From the NCBI RefSeq assembly GCF_900277125.1, contig NZ_OPYN01000070.1, positions 62,212 through 126,211 of the forward strand: a stretch of 64,000 nt of DNA, in the 5' to 3' direction. Below the pieces are notes generated by a model, which made no database searches, had not been told where the DNA came from, and worked only from the letters and a program-made list of their open reading frames with translations. Positions 49,640 to 59,232 of the stretch are shown in pieces. The translations under genes were made by a program, and so were the position numbers. The stretch is from Pseudomonas inefficax. Its GTDB lineage: Bacteria; Pseudomonadota; Gammaproteobacteria; Pseudomonadales; Pseudomonadaceae. Position 1 is the stretch's first letter. Every line of letters starts with the position of its first letter.

Positions 49640-49800
49640 GCAACGTCTCCTTCTGCACCAATACCTCTGACCTCAATCTAGACCCTTGCGCTCAATCGTG
49701 CCGGGGTGTTCGGCATCGCCGCCCGTCGGCATGCAGCCACGGGGGATGCGGGTTTGGTTAACTGGGTAAAGCGAAACGTGTCGATGCAGGAGGTGGCGTT

Positions 49801-50010
49801 ATGCATCGCTTGATCATCGAAGTGGACCGGCAGCTTTACCAGCAGCTGGAGAATGCGGCCCTGGTGCATCACCTGAGCCTGGAAGCCGAGTGCCGGCGCA
49901 GGCTGTCGGGGCTGGAATGCCAGTCGCGCTACTTGCAGGCGCTGCTGGCAGAGATGCGCGCCGATGCCGCTGAAGGGCACTGGCGCGCCCGTGAGGACGA
50001 GAAAGCGTAG
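49801..50010 (+). CDS. Small conserved protein of unknown function (69 residues)
   Basis: A compact protein with an N-terminal strand (MHRLIIEVDRQLYQQL) and two charged helices (residues 12-60). The layout resembles ribbon-helix-helix DNA-binding proteins, but no motif confirms this. It is convergent with the secreted protein gene at 50023-50442, with a 12-base gap. Codon use matches its neighbours, and the same small-protein/secreted-protein pairing exists in P. aeruginosa as I recall (PA3612/PA3611). The function is unknown. Confidence 0.65.
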   Translation: MHRLIIEVDRQLYQQLENAALVHHLSLEAECRRRLSGLECQSRYLQALLAEMRADAAEGHWRAREDEKA

Positions 50011-50022
50011 CGATCGAAGTGG

Positions 50023-50442
50023 TTACTTCTTCTTGTTGCCTGCGACGCAGCTGGCGTTGTCGAACGCCTGGTCCATGATCGGTTGGTTGGTCTTGTAGAC
50101 CGTGAAGCGGTAGACCATCACCGCGCCTTTGGACATCAGGTTGCGGAAACCGCTGTTGCGGCAGACGCTGTCACCCAGCTGGCTGCGTACCTGATCGGGG
50201 TTGGCCTGCATGCGCGCAGCATGCTCCTGGCGAACGCTCAGGTGGTTGACCAGTGCCTTGCCTTCCACCGTGTAACCCTGGTCGAGGATGTCCTCGTTGA
50301 TGGCTCGCGGGGTGCCGACACTGCTCTCTTTGGCAACCTTCTGCAGCATGTTGTTCAGGTCGTATTCCTGCTTGGAAGCCGCCTGGGCTGCCAGGGGCAG
50401 GGCGAGCAACAGGCTCAGGGCGGGGACGATACGGCGCAGCAT
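50023..50442 (-). CDS. Secreted PA3611-like protein (putative quorum-sensing-regulated virulence factor family)
   Basis: The 139-residue protein has a clear Sec signal peptide (MLRRIVPALSLLLALPLAAQA). A mature alpha/beta domain follows, with two cysteines (in SVCRNSG and NASCVAG) that could form a disulfide, then a lysine-rich end. The segment KVAKESSVGTPRAI and the whole layout resemble PA3611 of P. aeruginosa, a small periplasmic or secreted protein with a known structure and quorum-sensing-linked expression. The biochemical role is not known. The start at 50442 follows AGGAGAG. Confidence 0.8.
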   Translation of the reverse strand: MLRRIVPALSLLLALPLAAQAASKQEYDLNNMLQKVAKESSVGTPRAINEDILDQGYTVEGKALVNHLSVRQEHAARMQANPDQVRSQLGDSVCRNSGFRNLMSKGAVMVYRFTVYKTNQPIMDQAFDNASCVAGNKKK

Positions 50443-50523
50443 GAATCTCTCCTGGTTCGATGACTGGCGCTTTGACATGCGCGGGTCGACGGCGTTCCGT
50501 GACAACCGCACTTTGGCTGCAAA

Positions 50524-50635
50524 TGGGGCCGCCGTGCGGCCCATCGCCGGCAAGCTCCCACAGGGATTGCACATGGCCCAAGGCAATGCAATCGAGGTGG
50601 GAGCGGGCTTGCCGGCGATGGGCTGAGCAGCCCCA
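50524..50635. repeat. Inverted REP pair upstream of the secreted-protein gene
   Basis: Two facing units at 50524-50565 and 50596-50635 have the core CGCCGGCAAG and GGGAGCGGGCTTGCCGGCGA, with GGGGC/GCCCC ends. The pair lies between the divergent starts of the 50442 gene and tapT, an unusual position, since REP pairs mostly lie at gene ends. Confidence 0.75.
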
Positions 50636-50789
50636 GAAGCGCGCAGGCGCGAGGCTGGGTAAAACAGCGATTATAAAGACCGCGCCGCCACCTGCACAGC
50701 AATTGGCCCCTGTTCTGATAGACTGGCGCCCTTAGTTTTCTCCGAGTCATCCTTGTGTCCATTCCCAACCTGTCCAGAGGCCTGCCGGC

Positions 50790-51500
50790 ATGAGCCATGC
50801 GGTAGCGCGCCTGCGCGCCGAACGCCTGGCGCGCAGCAACAAGCCTTTCATCGCCCGTGGTTCGCGTGCCGAGCGCTGCCCCGACTGCCGGGTCATTGCC
50901 ACTCATTGCCTGTGCGCCTGGAAGCCTCGGGTGCAGGCCGAGTCCGGCGTGTGCCTGCTGATGCATGACACCGAGCCGCTCAAGCCCACCAATACCGGCT
51001 GGCTGATCGCCGACCTGATCCAGGACACCTCGGCCTTTGGCTGGCTGCGCACTTCGGTCGACGAAGGCTTGCTGGCGTTGCTGGACGATCCGCATTGGCA
51101 GCCCTATATCGTCTTTCCCGGCGAATTCGTTGCCCAGGAGCGAGTAGTCAGCGAAGTGGTACGCGAGCCGGGCAAGCGCCCGCTGTTCATCCTGCTGGAT
51201 GCCACCTGGACCGAAGCGCGCAAGATGTTCCGCAAAAGCCCATACCTTGACCGCTTCCCGGTGTTGAGCCTGCAGGCCGAGCAGATGTCCCGCTACCGGC
51301 TGCGCCGCTCCAAGCGCGATGATCACTTCTGCACTGCGGAAGTCGCGGCCATGTGCCTGGACCTGGCTGGCGATACCCAGGCCTCGCAGGCGCTGGACGC
51401 CTACCTGGATGTGTTCAGCCTGCATTACCTGAGCGGCAAGCGGCGCCTGCCGCTGGACGAGCAGGACGACACCCACCAGCGTTTGCATACCTTCCTATAG
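50790..51500 (+). CDS. tapT: tRNA-uridine aminocarboxypropyltransferase (DTW domain)
   Basis: The 236-residue protein has a zinc-type cluster Cys30, Cys33, Cys40, Cys42 (CPDCRVIATHCLC). LLMHDTEPLKPTNTGWLIAD follows, then the DTW motif as LLDATWTEARKMFRKSPYL. It closely resembles E. coli TapT (YfiP), which makes acp3U47 in tRNAs using SAM. It lies between a REP pair and the erdR gene. The Pseudomonas enzyme's exact target position is inferred from the family. Confidence 0.9.
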   Translation: MSHAVARLRAERLARSNKPFIARGSRAERCPDCRVIATHCLCAWKPRVQAESGVCLLMHDTEPLKPTNTGWLIADLIQDTSAFGWLRTSVDEGLLALLDDPHWQPYIVFPGEFVAQERVVSEVVREPGKRPLFILLDATWTEARKMFRKSPYLDRFPVLSLQAEQMSRYRLRRSKRDDHFCTAEVAAMCLDLAGDTQASQALDAYLDVFSLHYLSGKRRLPLDEQDDTHQRLHTFL

Positions 51501-51578
51501 TCCAAGGGGCACAACCCCTGCTTTGGTTCATAATGACCCTTACCCGAGTGCCCGACACAGAACAGGATCCCCAGATCG

Positions 51579-52229
51579 ATGGCCACTTACGAAATCCTGA
51601 TTGCCGATGACCACCCGCTGTTCCGTGGCGCCTTGCGCCAGGCCGTTACCCTCGGCCTGGGCCCGGATGTACGCCTGGTTGAAGTCGCCAGCATTGCCGA
51701 ACTGGAAACCCGCCTGAGCGAAAAAGCCGACTGGGACCTGGTGTTGCTGGACTTGAACATGCCGGGTGCCTATGGTTTTTCCGGGCTGGTGCTGCTGCGC
51801 GGGCAATACCCGCAGATACCCGTGGTGATGGTATCGGCGCAGGAAGAGGCCGCAGTGGTGGTCAAGTCCCGCGAGTTTGGTGCCAGTGGCTTCATTCCCA
51901 AGTCCAGCACCCTGGAAGTTATTCAGGATGCGGTGCGCAAAGTGCTCGATGGCGAGGTCTGGTGGCCGCCACAGGCGTTCGAAAAGGTCGATGTCTCGGC
52001 CGAGGCCAAGGCCGCCAGCGAAGGGCTGGCCAGCCTCACGCCACAGCAGTTCCGCGTACTGACCATGGTCTGTGAAGGCCTGCTGAACAAGCAGATCGCC
52101 TATGAGCTGAGCGTTTCGGAAGCGACCATCAAGGCCCACGTGACCGCGATCTTCCGCAAGCTGGGTGTGCGTACCCGGACCCAGGCGGCGTTGCTGCTGC
52201 AACAACTTGAATCGGTTGCCAGCAGCTGA
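51579..52229 (+). CDS. erdR: LuxR-family response regulator ErdR
   Basis: The 216-residue protein has a receiver domain with the acidic pocket Asp10-Asp11, phosphoacceptor Asp58 (LVLLDLNMPG) and Lys in IPKSST. A C-terminal LuxR helix-turn-helix follows (LTPQQFRVLTMVCEGLLNKQIAYEL region). No kinase gene is adjacent. Its position before dgkA and its sequence match ErdR of P. aeruginosa (PA3604), which controls ethanol and acetate metabolism genes. It would be phosphorylated by a kinase encoded elsewhere. Confidence 0.85.
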   Translation: MATYEILIADDHPLFRGALRQAVTLGLGPDVRLVEVASIAELETRLSEKADWDLVLLDLNMPGAYGFSGLVLLRGQYPQIPVVMVSAQEEAAVVVKSREFGASGFIPKSSTLEVIQDAVRKVLDGEVWWPPQAFEKVDVSAEAKAASEGLASLTPQQFRVLTMVCEGLLNKQIAYELSVSEATIKAHVTAIFRKLGVRTRTQAALLLQQLESVASS

Positions 52230-52302
52230 GTGCGTGTGGCTTCACGCTTTTTTGACCCGTGCCGGTCTAGTCTGCTGGCCTTTCCGTTGTGAAGTGACAT
52301 AC

Positions 52303-52668
52303 ATGACATCGCCATTCAAGGGCCAGACCGGCCTCAAACGTATCTTCAACGCCGCCGGCTATTCGCTGGACGGCCTGCGCGCCGCTTTCAAGGGCGAGGC
52401 CGCGTTCCGCCAGCTGGTACTGCTCAATGTGCTGCTGGTCCCGATCGCTTTCTGGCTACCGGTCAGCCGTGCGGAGCGGGCGATCATGATCGCCGTGTGC
52501 CTGTTGGGCTTGATCGTCGAACTGTTCAACTCGGCGGTGGAGGCAGCCATCGACCGCATTTCGCTCGAGCGCCACCCACTGTCGAAAAACGCCAAGGACA
52601 TGGGCAGCGCCGCGCAACTGGTGGCACTGACCATGGTGGCGCTGGTGTGGGGCGTGATTCTGCTTTAA
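52303..52668 (+). CDS. dgkA: Diacylglycerol kinase (undecaprenol/DAG kinase family)
   Basis: The 121-residue protein has an amphipathic N-terminal helix and three membrane segments, with the family motifs GEAAFRQL and ELFNSAVEAAIDRI carrying the catalytic glutamates. It recycles diacylglycerol released from phospholipids during periplasmic glucan synthesis, returning it as phosphatidic acid. The ATG at 52303 gives the standard length. Its stop codon overlaps that of finR on the opposite strand. Confidence 0.96.
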   Translation: MTSPFKGQTGLKRIFNAAGYSLDGLRAAFKGEAAFRQLVLLNVLLVPIAFWLPVSRAERAIMIAVCLLGLIVELFNSAVEAAIDRISLERHPLSKNAKDMGSAAQLVALTMVALVWGVILL

Positions 52669-53591
52669 GCGATCGGTGGCAACACGATCTCGTCACTGCG
52701 TGTGAAGCCCGCAGTGAAGTTGCGGCACAGTTCGAGAAATTCGCGCATGGCCGACGTCTGGTACTTCTGTTTGTGCCAGATGAAGTAGAACTGGCGCATC
52801 AGGTCCAGCTCCGGGGTTTCCACCGGCACCAGGCTGCCGCGGCGGAAGGCGTCACGCAGAGCCAGGCGCGAGATGCAGCCGATGCCCAGGCCCGACTCCA
52901 CCGCGCGCTTGATCGCTTCGGTGTGTTCCAGCTCCAGGCGGATGTTGAGGTTGGTGCGGTGGTGGCGCATGGCCTGGTCGAAGGTCAGGCGCGTGCCTGA
53001 GCCCTGTTCGCGCAGGATCCACGCTTCCTGAGACAAGGTCTGTACATCGGCGCGGCCCGCCTTGGCCAGCGGGTGCTGCGGCGCGCAGAACACCACCAGT
53101 TCGTCCTCGACCCAGGGCTGCACTTCCAGGTCCGGGTGGTTGCAATCACCTTCGATCAGACCCAGATCAATTTCGTAATGCGCCACCTGTTGCACGATAT
53201 GCGCAGTGTTCTGTACGTGCAGCTTCACCTGGCTTTCCGGGTGCACCTGCATGAAGCTGCCGATCAACAAGGTGGCCAGGTAGTTGCCGATGGTCAGCGT
53301 GGCGCCGACCGCCAGCGAGCCGAAACCGGACTTGCCGTTGAGCAGGTCTTCGATTTCCTTGGCCTGGTCGAGCAGGGCCACGGCCTGCGGCAACAGTTGC
53401 TGGCCCAGGGCGTTGAGGCTCAGGCGCTTGCCGGCGCGGTCGAACAGCTGGCAGCTGGACTGGCGCTCAAGCTCGGTGATCGAGGTGCTGGCGGCCGACT
53501 GCGACAAGGCCAGCACACTGGCGGCGCGCGAAACGCTCTGGTGCTGGGCCACGGCAACGAAGACTTGCAGCTGACGAAGTGTAAATCGCAT
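52665..53591 (-). CDS. finR: LysR-type regulator FinR
   Basis: The 308-residue protein has the N-terminal LysR helix-turn-helix (residues 3-60, with HQSVSRAASVLALSQSAASTSI) and an effector domain. In P. putida FinR activates the divergent fpr gene under oxidative and sulfite stress and also acts on sulfur assimilation. The position and orientation here are identical. I chose the ATG at 53591 (MRFTLRQLQVF), the usual LysR start. Confidence 0.9.
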   Translation of the reverse strand: MRFTLRQLQVFVAVAQHQSVSRAASVLALSQSAASTSITELERQSSCQLFDRAGKRLSLNALGQQLLPQAVALLDQAKEIEDLLNGKSGFGSLAVGATLTIGNYLATLLIGSFMQVHPESQVKLHVQNTAHIVQQVAHYEIDLGLIEGDCNHPDLEVQPWVEDELVVFCAPQHPLAKAGRADVQTLSQEAWILREQGSGTRLTFDQAMRHHRTNLNIRLELEHTEAIKRAVESGLGIGCISRLALRDAFRRGSLVPVETPELDLMRQFYFIWHKQKYQTSAMREFLELCRNFTAGFTRSDEIVLPPIA

Positions 53592-53628
53592 ATCTATATA
53601 ACCGATAACACATATCTTGATAATCCAG

Positions 53629-53657
53629 TTAACAGATATTGTCGCTGCCCCTAAACT
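53629..53657 (+). promoter_or_regulatory. fpr promoter with FinR-type upstream dyads
   Basis: TTAACA (53629-53634) and TAAACT (53652-53657) are 17 bases apart and fit sigma-70 (five and four of six). Upstream, between 53588 and 53628, the AT-rich stretch contains GATA/TATC dyads (GATAACACATATC at about 53604-53616), suitable as LysR-type sites for FinR. Confidence 0.6.
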
Positions 53658-53712
53658 ATCGCGCAACTGCGCGTCTTGCGCGCGCCGCGTCTTTCTTCAG
53701 GAGCCCCATTAA

Positions 53713-54492
53713 ATGAGCAACATGAACCACGAACGTGTCCTCAGTGTGCACCACTGGAACGACACCCTGTTCAGCTTCAAGTGCACCCGTGACCCGGGCC
53801 TGCGCTTCGAGAACGGTCAGTTCGTGATGATCGGCCTGCAACAGGACAACGGCCGTCCGCTCATGCGCGCCTATTCCATCGCTTCGCCGAACTGGGAAGA
53901 GCACCTGGAGTTCTTCAGCATCAAGGTGCCGGACGGTCCGCTGACCTCGCAGCTGCAGCACCTGAAGGAAGGCGACGAGATCATCATCAGCAAGAAGCCT
54001 ACCGGTACCCTGGTTCTCGACGACCTGAAACCGGGCAAGCACCTGTACCTGTTGAGCACCGGCACTGGCCTGGCGCCGTTCATGAGTGTCATCCAGGACC
54101 CGGAAACCTACGAGCGCTTCGAGAAAGTGATTTTGGTGCACGGTGTGCGCTACGTGAACGAAGTGGCCTACCGCGAGTTCATCACCGAGCACCTGCCGCA
54201 GAACGAATTCTTCGGCGAGTCGGTTCGCGACAAGCTGATCTACTACCCGACCGTTACCCGTGAACCGTTCGAAAACCAAGGCCGCCTGACCGACCTGATG
54301 CGCAGCGGCAAGCTGTTCAGCGACATCGGCCTGCCACCGATCAACCCGGAGGACGATCGCGCGATGATCTGCGGCAGCCCGAGCATGCTCGACGAGACCA
54401 GCGAAGTGCTGGACAGCTTCGGTCTGAAGGTCTCCCCGCGCATGCGCGAGCCGGGTGACTACCTGATCGAGCGTGCCTTCGTCGAGAAGTAA
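53713..54492 (+). CDS. fpr: Ferredoxin-NADP+ reductase
   Basis: The 259-residue flavoprotein has the FAD-binding RAYSIAS motif (residues 52-58), the NADPH motif GTGLAPFMSVI and a C-terminal VERAFVEK-type end that covers the flavin. It transfers electrons between NADPH and ferredoxins such as FdxA. It is divergent from finR with 121 bases between starts and is probably activated by FinR. It ends with a clear terminator. Confidence 0.97.
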   Translation: MSNMNHERVLSVHHWNDTLFSFKCTRDPGLRFENGQFVMIGLQQDNGRPLMRAYSIASPNWEEHLEFFSIKVPDGPLTSQLQHLKEGDEIIISKKPTGTLVLDDLKPGKHLYLLSTGTGLAPFMSVIQDPETYERFEKVILVHGVRYVNEVAYREFITEHLPQNEFFGESVRDKLIYYPTVTREPFENQGRLTDLMRSGKLFSDIGLPPINPEDDRAMICGSPSMLDETSEVLDSFGLKVSPRMREPGDYLIERAFVEK

Positions 54493-54511
54493 GGCGCAGG
54501 CTGATGCAAAG

Positions 54512-54533
54512 AAGGCGACCCTAGGGTCGCCTT
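54512..54533 (+). terminator. fpr terminator
   Basis: A perfect palindrome, AAGGCGACCC-TA-GGGTCGCCTT, followed by TCTTGT, lies 20 bases after the fpr stop. It is a clear intrinsic terminator. Confidence 0.85.
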
Positions 54534-54566
54534 TCTTGTGCCTGTGATTCATGTGTCGCCAACACT

Positions 54567-54662
54567 GGCCTCTTCGCGGGTAAACCCGCTCCCACAGGGA
54601 TAGCACAAGGCCTGACGTCAGTGGTGTCCCTGTGGGAGCGGGTTTACCCGCGAAGGGGCCGG
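54567..54662. repeat. Inverted REP pair between fpr and sprT
   Basis: Two facing REP units at 54567-54600 and 54627-54662 have the classic core CGCGGGTAAACCCGCTCCCA, between the convergent ends of fpr and sprT. Confidence 0.85.
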
Positions 54663-54679
54663 AACAGGCAAGACACAAT

Positions 54680-55174
54680 CTATTCCACGCGCGTCTCGCC
54701 GCTGTACACCAATATCTCCCGACACCGCTTGCACAGGTAACGCCGCCCCTGGCGCACCAGCTTGTGCCGCTGCGCGGTAAATGGGAAGTCGCTCTGCGGG
54801 CATGGGCAGCGGTAGATGTAGCGGGTCACCACGCGCCGTTGCACTTCGTAGTTGTGGCAACGGTTGGGCGGCAGTTCATACACCCCGCGCATGATCAGCT
54901 GCCACTCCTCGCCATGGGCCTGAATACGGTCGCCGAACAGCTGGTGGGCCACCAGGTGCGCCACTTCATGGGCCACGGTCTGGCGCAGGAAGTCTTCCTG
55001 GTTCTCGCGGTAAAGCTGCAGGTTGAAGCGCAGCAGGTTCTGGTGCAGGTGGGCGACACCGGCTTTTTGCCCGCGCAGCTTGAAGCTGACCTCCGGGCGC
55101 GGGAAGGGGCGTTTGAAGAAGGTTTCAGCTTGCTGGTAACAGGTTTCGACGCGTTGTCTGAGCAGCTCGGGCAT
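54680..55174 (-). CDS. sprT: SprT family zinc metalloprotease-like protein
   Basis: The 164-residue protein has the HEVAH zinc motif (His69, Glu70, His73) followed by LFGDRIQAHGEEW. A C-terminal zinc ribbon (YRCPCPQSDFPF region and LCKRCREIL) completes it. The fold and length match bacterial SprT, related to the human DNA-protein crosslink protease SPRTN. The bacterial role is unproven. I chose the ATG at 55174. Confidence 0.93.
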   Translation of the reverse strand: MPELLRQRVETCYQQAETFFKRPFPRPEVSFKLRGQKAGVAHLHQNLLRFNLQLYRENQEDFLRQTVAHEVAHLVAHQLFGDRIQAHGEEWQLIMRGVYELPPNRCHNYEVQRRVVTRYIYRCPCPQSDFPFTAQRHKLVRQGRRYLCKRCREILVYSGETRVE

Positions 55175-55307
55175 GGCGGGGTGGTTCTCCTGACCGGGCA
55201 TTATGCCGCAACCCCGGGCAAGCTGCCGAGCCACCGGTCAGCGCACAGCCAGAGGCCGCCTTGCGGCGGCCCCAGGTTTGATGCCCCAGTGTTGGTCGGG
55301 TCTGTTT

Positions 55308-55907
55308 CTAGTTGGTGTAGACGGGCCCCACGCCCAGTCCCCAGATGATCACCGTGGCGGCCATGATCGCCACCAGTACCACAAGGCCTACCGCCAGCAC
55401 CGAGCTGGAGAACAGGAAGCCTTCGTCAGACGGTATGTTCATGAACGTCGGCAAGCCGACGTACAGCAGGTACACCGTGTAGCAGATGGCGGCAGTGCCG
55501 ATCAGCATGCCCAGCCACAGGTGCGGGTACAGCGCCGCCAGGCCACCGATGAACAACGGGGTGGCGGTGTAGGTGGCAAAGGCGATGCACTGTGCCATTG
55601 ACGGGTTGGCATCGTAGGTGCGGGCCATCCAGTGGATGAACGCCCCCATTACCGCCACCCCGGCAAGCATCGCCAGGTACGACATGATGCTCATCCAGAT
55701 GGCGCTTTCCATGGTCAGCATCACCGCTGGCCGGTCGCCGATCACCCAGCCGACCTGGGTGGTACCGATGAACGCCGAAATGGCGGGGATCGCAGCCAGG
55801 ATCAGGGTATGCGTCAGGTACATGTGGCTGATGGTTTCTTCTTCGCCACGAATTTCCCGCCATTCCTGGTCGGGATGGGTAAACAGCCCCACAACGTGAT
55901 GAATCAT
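55308..55907 (-). CDS. Yip1-domain inner membrane protein
   Basis: The 199-residue protein has five or more hydrophobic segments and a conserved start (VGLFTHPDQEWREI) that is typical of the YIP1 family in proteobacteria. Its function is unknown. It lies between sprT and ttcA on the minus strand, with a 262-base divergent spacer to ttcA. The ATG at 55907 was chosen because residues before it are not conserved in character. Confidence 0.8.
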   Translation of the reverse strand: MIHHVVGLFTHPDQEWREIRGEEETISHMYLTHTLILAAIPAISAFIGTTQVGWVIGDRPAVMLTMESAIWMSIMSYLAMLAGVAVMGAFIHWMARTYDANPSMAQCIAFATYTATPLFIGGLAALYPHLWLGMLIGTAAICYTVYLLYVGLPTFMNIPSDEGFLFSSSVLAVGLVVLVAIMAATVIIWGLGVGPVYTN

Positions 55908-56073
55908 GCCGATCACTCCTCTCAATGTTGCCAAACGCCCCCCAGATGGAGCGCAAGCGGCGCCAGGCCGGAACACCGAAGCAAGCGGTAATGTGGCCTT
56001 ATGTCGCAGTATAGGAAGCCGTTACCGGCATAAACCGTGCTTTTTAGAGCAAATTGCGCTGTAAGGCGCGCTG

Positions 56074-56087
56074 TTGATTACGATGAA
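56074..56087. promoter_or_regulatory. Possible Anr/FNR box upstream of ttcA
   Basis: TTGAT-TACG-ATGAA matches the Anr consensus TTGAT-N4-ATCAA at nine of ten positions. A good -10, TAAAAT, lies at 56128-56133, which would place the box near -60. This is weak evidence because the best spacing is -41.5 or -61.5. Confidence 0.3.
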
Positions 56088-56169
56088 GTCTTTATCGGAA
56101 TGCCTACAGCGCCGCCGCGTTTGTGCGTAAAATAGCCGGCTTTTGTCACACCTCGCGGATCCAAGCGCT

Positions 56170-56994
56170 ATGGGCACCCTCTCGGTCAACCAGAACAAAC
56201 TGCAAAAACGCCTGCGTCGTCTCGCCGGCGAAGCCATCACCGACTACAACATGATCGAGGATGGCGACAAGGTCATGGTCTGCCTGTCCGGCGGCAAGGA
56301 CAGCTACACCATGCTCGACGTTCTGTTGCACCTGCAGAAGGTGGCACCGATCAAGTTCGAGATCGTTGCGGTGAACATGGACCAGAAGCAGCCGGGGTTC
56401 CCCGAGCATGTGCTGCCGGCCTACCTCAAGGAACTGGGCGTCGAGTACCACATCGTCGAGAAGGACACCTATTCTGTGGTCAAGGAGCTGGTCCCCGAGG
56501 GCAAGACCACCTGCTCGCTGTGTTCGCGCCTGCGCCGTGGCACCCTGTACACCTTTGCCGACGAAATCGGCGCGACCAAGATGGCGCTGGGGCACCACCG
56601 CGACGATATCGTCGAAACCTTCTTCCTCAACATGTTCTTCAACGGCGCGCTCAAGGGCATGCCGCCGAAGCTGCGCGCCGACGATGGCCGCAACGTGGTG
56701 ATCCGCCCGCTGGCCTACTGCAGCGAGAAGGACATCCAGGCCTACTCGGACATGAAGGAATTCCCGATCATCCCGTGCAACCTGTGCGGCTCGCAGGAAA
56801 ACCTGCAGCGCCAGGTGGTCAAGGACATGCTGGTGGAGTGGGAACGCAAGCACCCGGGGCGTACCGAGAGCATCTTCCGCGCCTTGCAGAACGTTGCACC
56901 GTCGCAGCTGGCCGACCGCAACCTGTTCGATTTCACCAGCCTGAAGATCGACGAAAACGCCACCCCGCGTTTCCTTGACGTGCTGAACATCTGA
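56170..56994 (+). CDS. ttcA: tRNA 2-thiocytidine(32) synthetase
   Basis: The 274-residue PP-loop enzyme has SGGKDS at residues 40-45 and two CxxC motifs at Cys115/118 (CSLC) and Cys203/206 (CNLC). These cysteines hold the iron-sulfur cluster. It thiolates cytidine 32 in certain tRNAs. I chose the ATG at 56170 ([15 protein letters not shown]), the typical start of this family. Confidence 0.98.
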   Translation: MGTLSVNQNKLQKRLRRLAGEAITDYNMIEDGDKVMVCLSGGKDSYTMLDVLLHLQKVAPIKFEIVAVNMDQKQPGFPEHVLPAYLKELGVEYHIVEKDTYSVVKELVPEGKTTCSLCSRLRRGTLYTFADEIGATKMALGHHRDDIVETFFLNMFFNGALKGMPPKLRADDGRNVVIRPLAYCSEKDIQAYSDMKEFPIIPCNLCGSQENLQRQVVKDMLVEWERKHPGRTESIFRALQNVAPSQLADRNLFDFTSLKIDENATPRFLDVLNI

Positions 56995-56998
56995 GCCC

Positions 56999-57670
56999 AT
57001 GCGCGATTACCAGTGGTTGCACGAATACTGCCTGAACCGCTTCGGCTCGGCCCAGGCCCTGGAAGCCTTCCTGCCGCAGCCGCGCACGCCGGCGCAGCTG
57101 CGTGATATCAGTGACGACCGCTACCTGTCGACCTTGGCCCTGCGCGTGTTCCGCGCCGGGCTCAAGCACAGCCTGGTGGATGCCAAGTGGCCGGCGTTCG
57201 AGCAGGTGTTCTTCGGCTTCGACCCGGAGAAGGTGGTGTTGATGGGCGCCGAACACCTCGAACGGCTCATGCACGACGAGCGCATCATCCGCCACCTGGG
57301 CAAGCTCAAGAGCGTGCCGCGCAATGCGCAGATGGTGCTTGATATCGCGAAGGAGAAGGGCAGCTTTGGTGCGTTCATCGCCGACTGGCCGGTGACCGAC
57401 ATCGTCGGCTTGTGGAAGTACCTGGCCAAGCATGGTAACCAGCTGGGCGGGTTGTCGGCACCGCGCTTCTTGCGCATGGTCGGCAAGGACACGTTCATCC
57501 CTACCGATGACATGGCTGCGGCGTTGATTGCGCAGAAGGTGATCGACAAGCCGCCGACCAGCCAGCGGGACCTGGCCTTGGTGCAGCAGGCTTTCAACCA
57601 GTGGCATGCAGAGAGTGGGCGGCCGCTGTGCCAGTTGTCGGTGATGCTGGCGCATACCGTCAACCATTGA
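56999..57670 (+). CDS. DNA-3-methyladenine glycosylase I (Tag)-like protein
   Basis: The 223-residue protein follows ttcA by four bases and is probably cotranscribed with it. The central part (residues 40-170) resembles the Tag/HhH-GPD fold, with FGFDPEKVVLMGAEHLERL, the DERIIRHLGKLKSVPRNAQ segment and DWPVTD. The zinc cysteine/histidine snap of classic Tag enzymes is not visible at either end, so substrate and activity may differ. The assignment is by family resemblance. Confidence 0.75.
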   Translation: MRDYQWLHEYCLNRFGSAQALEAFLPQPRTPAQLRDISDDRYLSTLALRVFRAGLKHSLVDAKWPAFEQVFFGFDPEKVVLMGAEHLERLMHDERIIRHLGKLKSVPRNAQMVLDIAKEKGSFGAFIADWPVTDIVGLWKYLAKHGNQLGGLSAPRFLRMVGKDTFIPTDDMAAALIAQKVIDKPPTSQRDLALVQQAFNQWHAESGRPLCQLSVMLAHTVNH

Positions 57671-57676
57671 GATCTT

Positions 57677-57780
57677 GGGGCTGCTTTGCAGCCCAATCGC
57701 GACACAAGGCCGCTCCTACAGGAATACGCGATACCCTGTAGGAGCGGCCTTGTGTCGCGAAAGGGCCGCAAAGCGGCCCC
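57677..57780. repeat. Inverted repeat pair of the second REP family
   Basis: Two facing units at 57677-57721 and 57734-57780 share TCGCGACACAAGGCCGCTCCTACAGG. The pair fills the convergent gap between the Tag-like gene and the DUF2069 gene and ends five bases before the latter's stop. Confidence 0.8.
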
Positions 57781-57785
57781 AGAAT

Positions 57786-59147
<1,362 letters not shown>

Positions 59148-59232
59148 GTCGGGTCGCATCCAGCAGGGTGTGGCGGCTATTCTAACCGCAGCGACTGACC
59201 AATTTGCTTTAAAACTCGAGAAGGATTGACCC

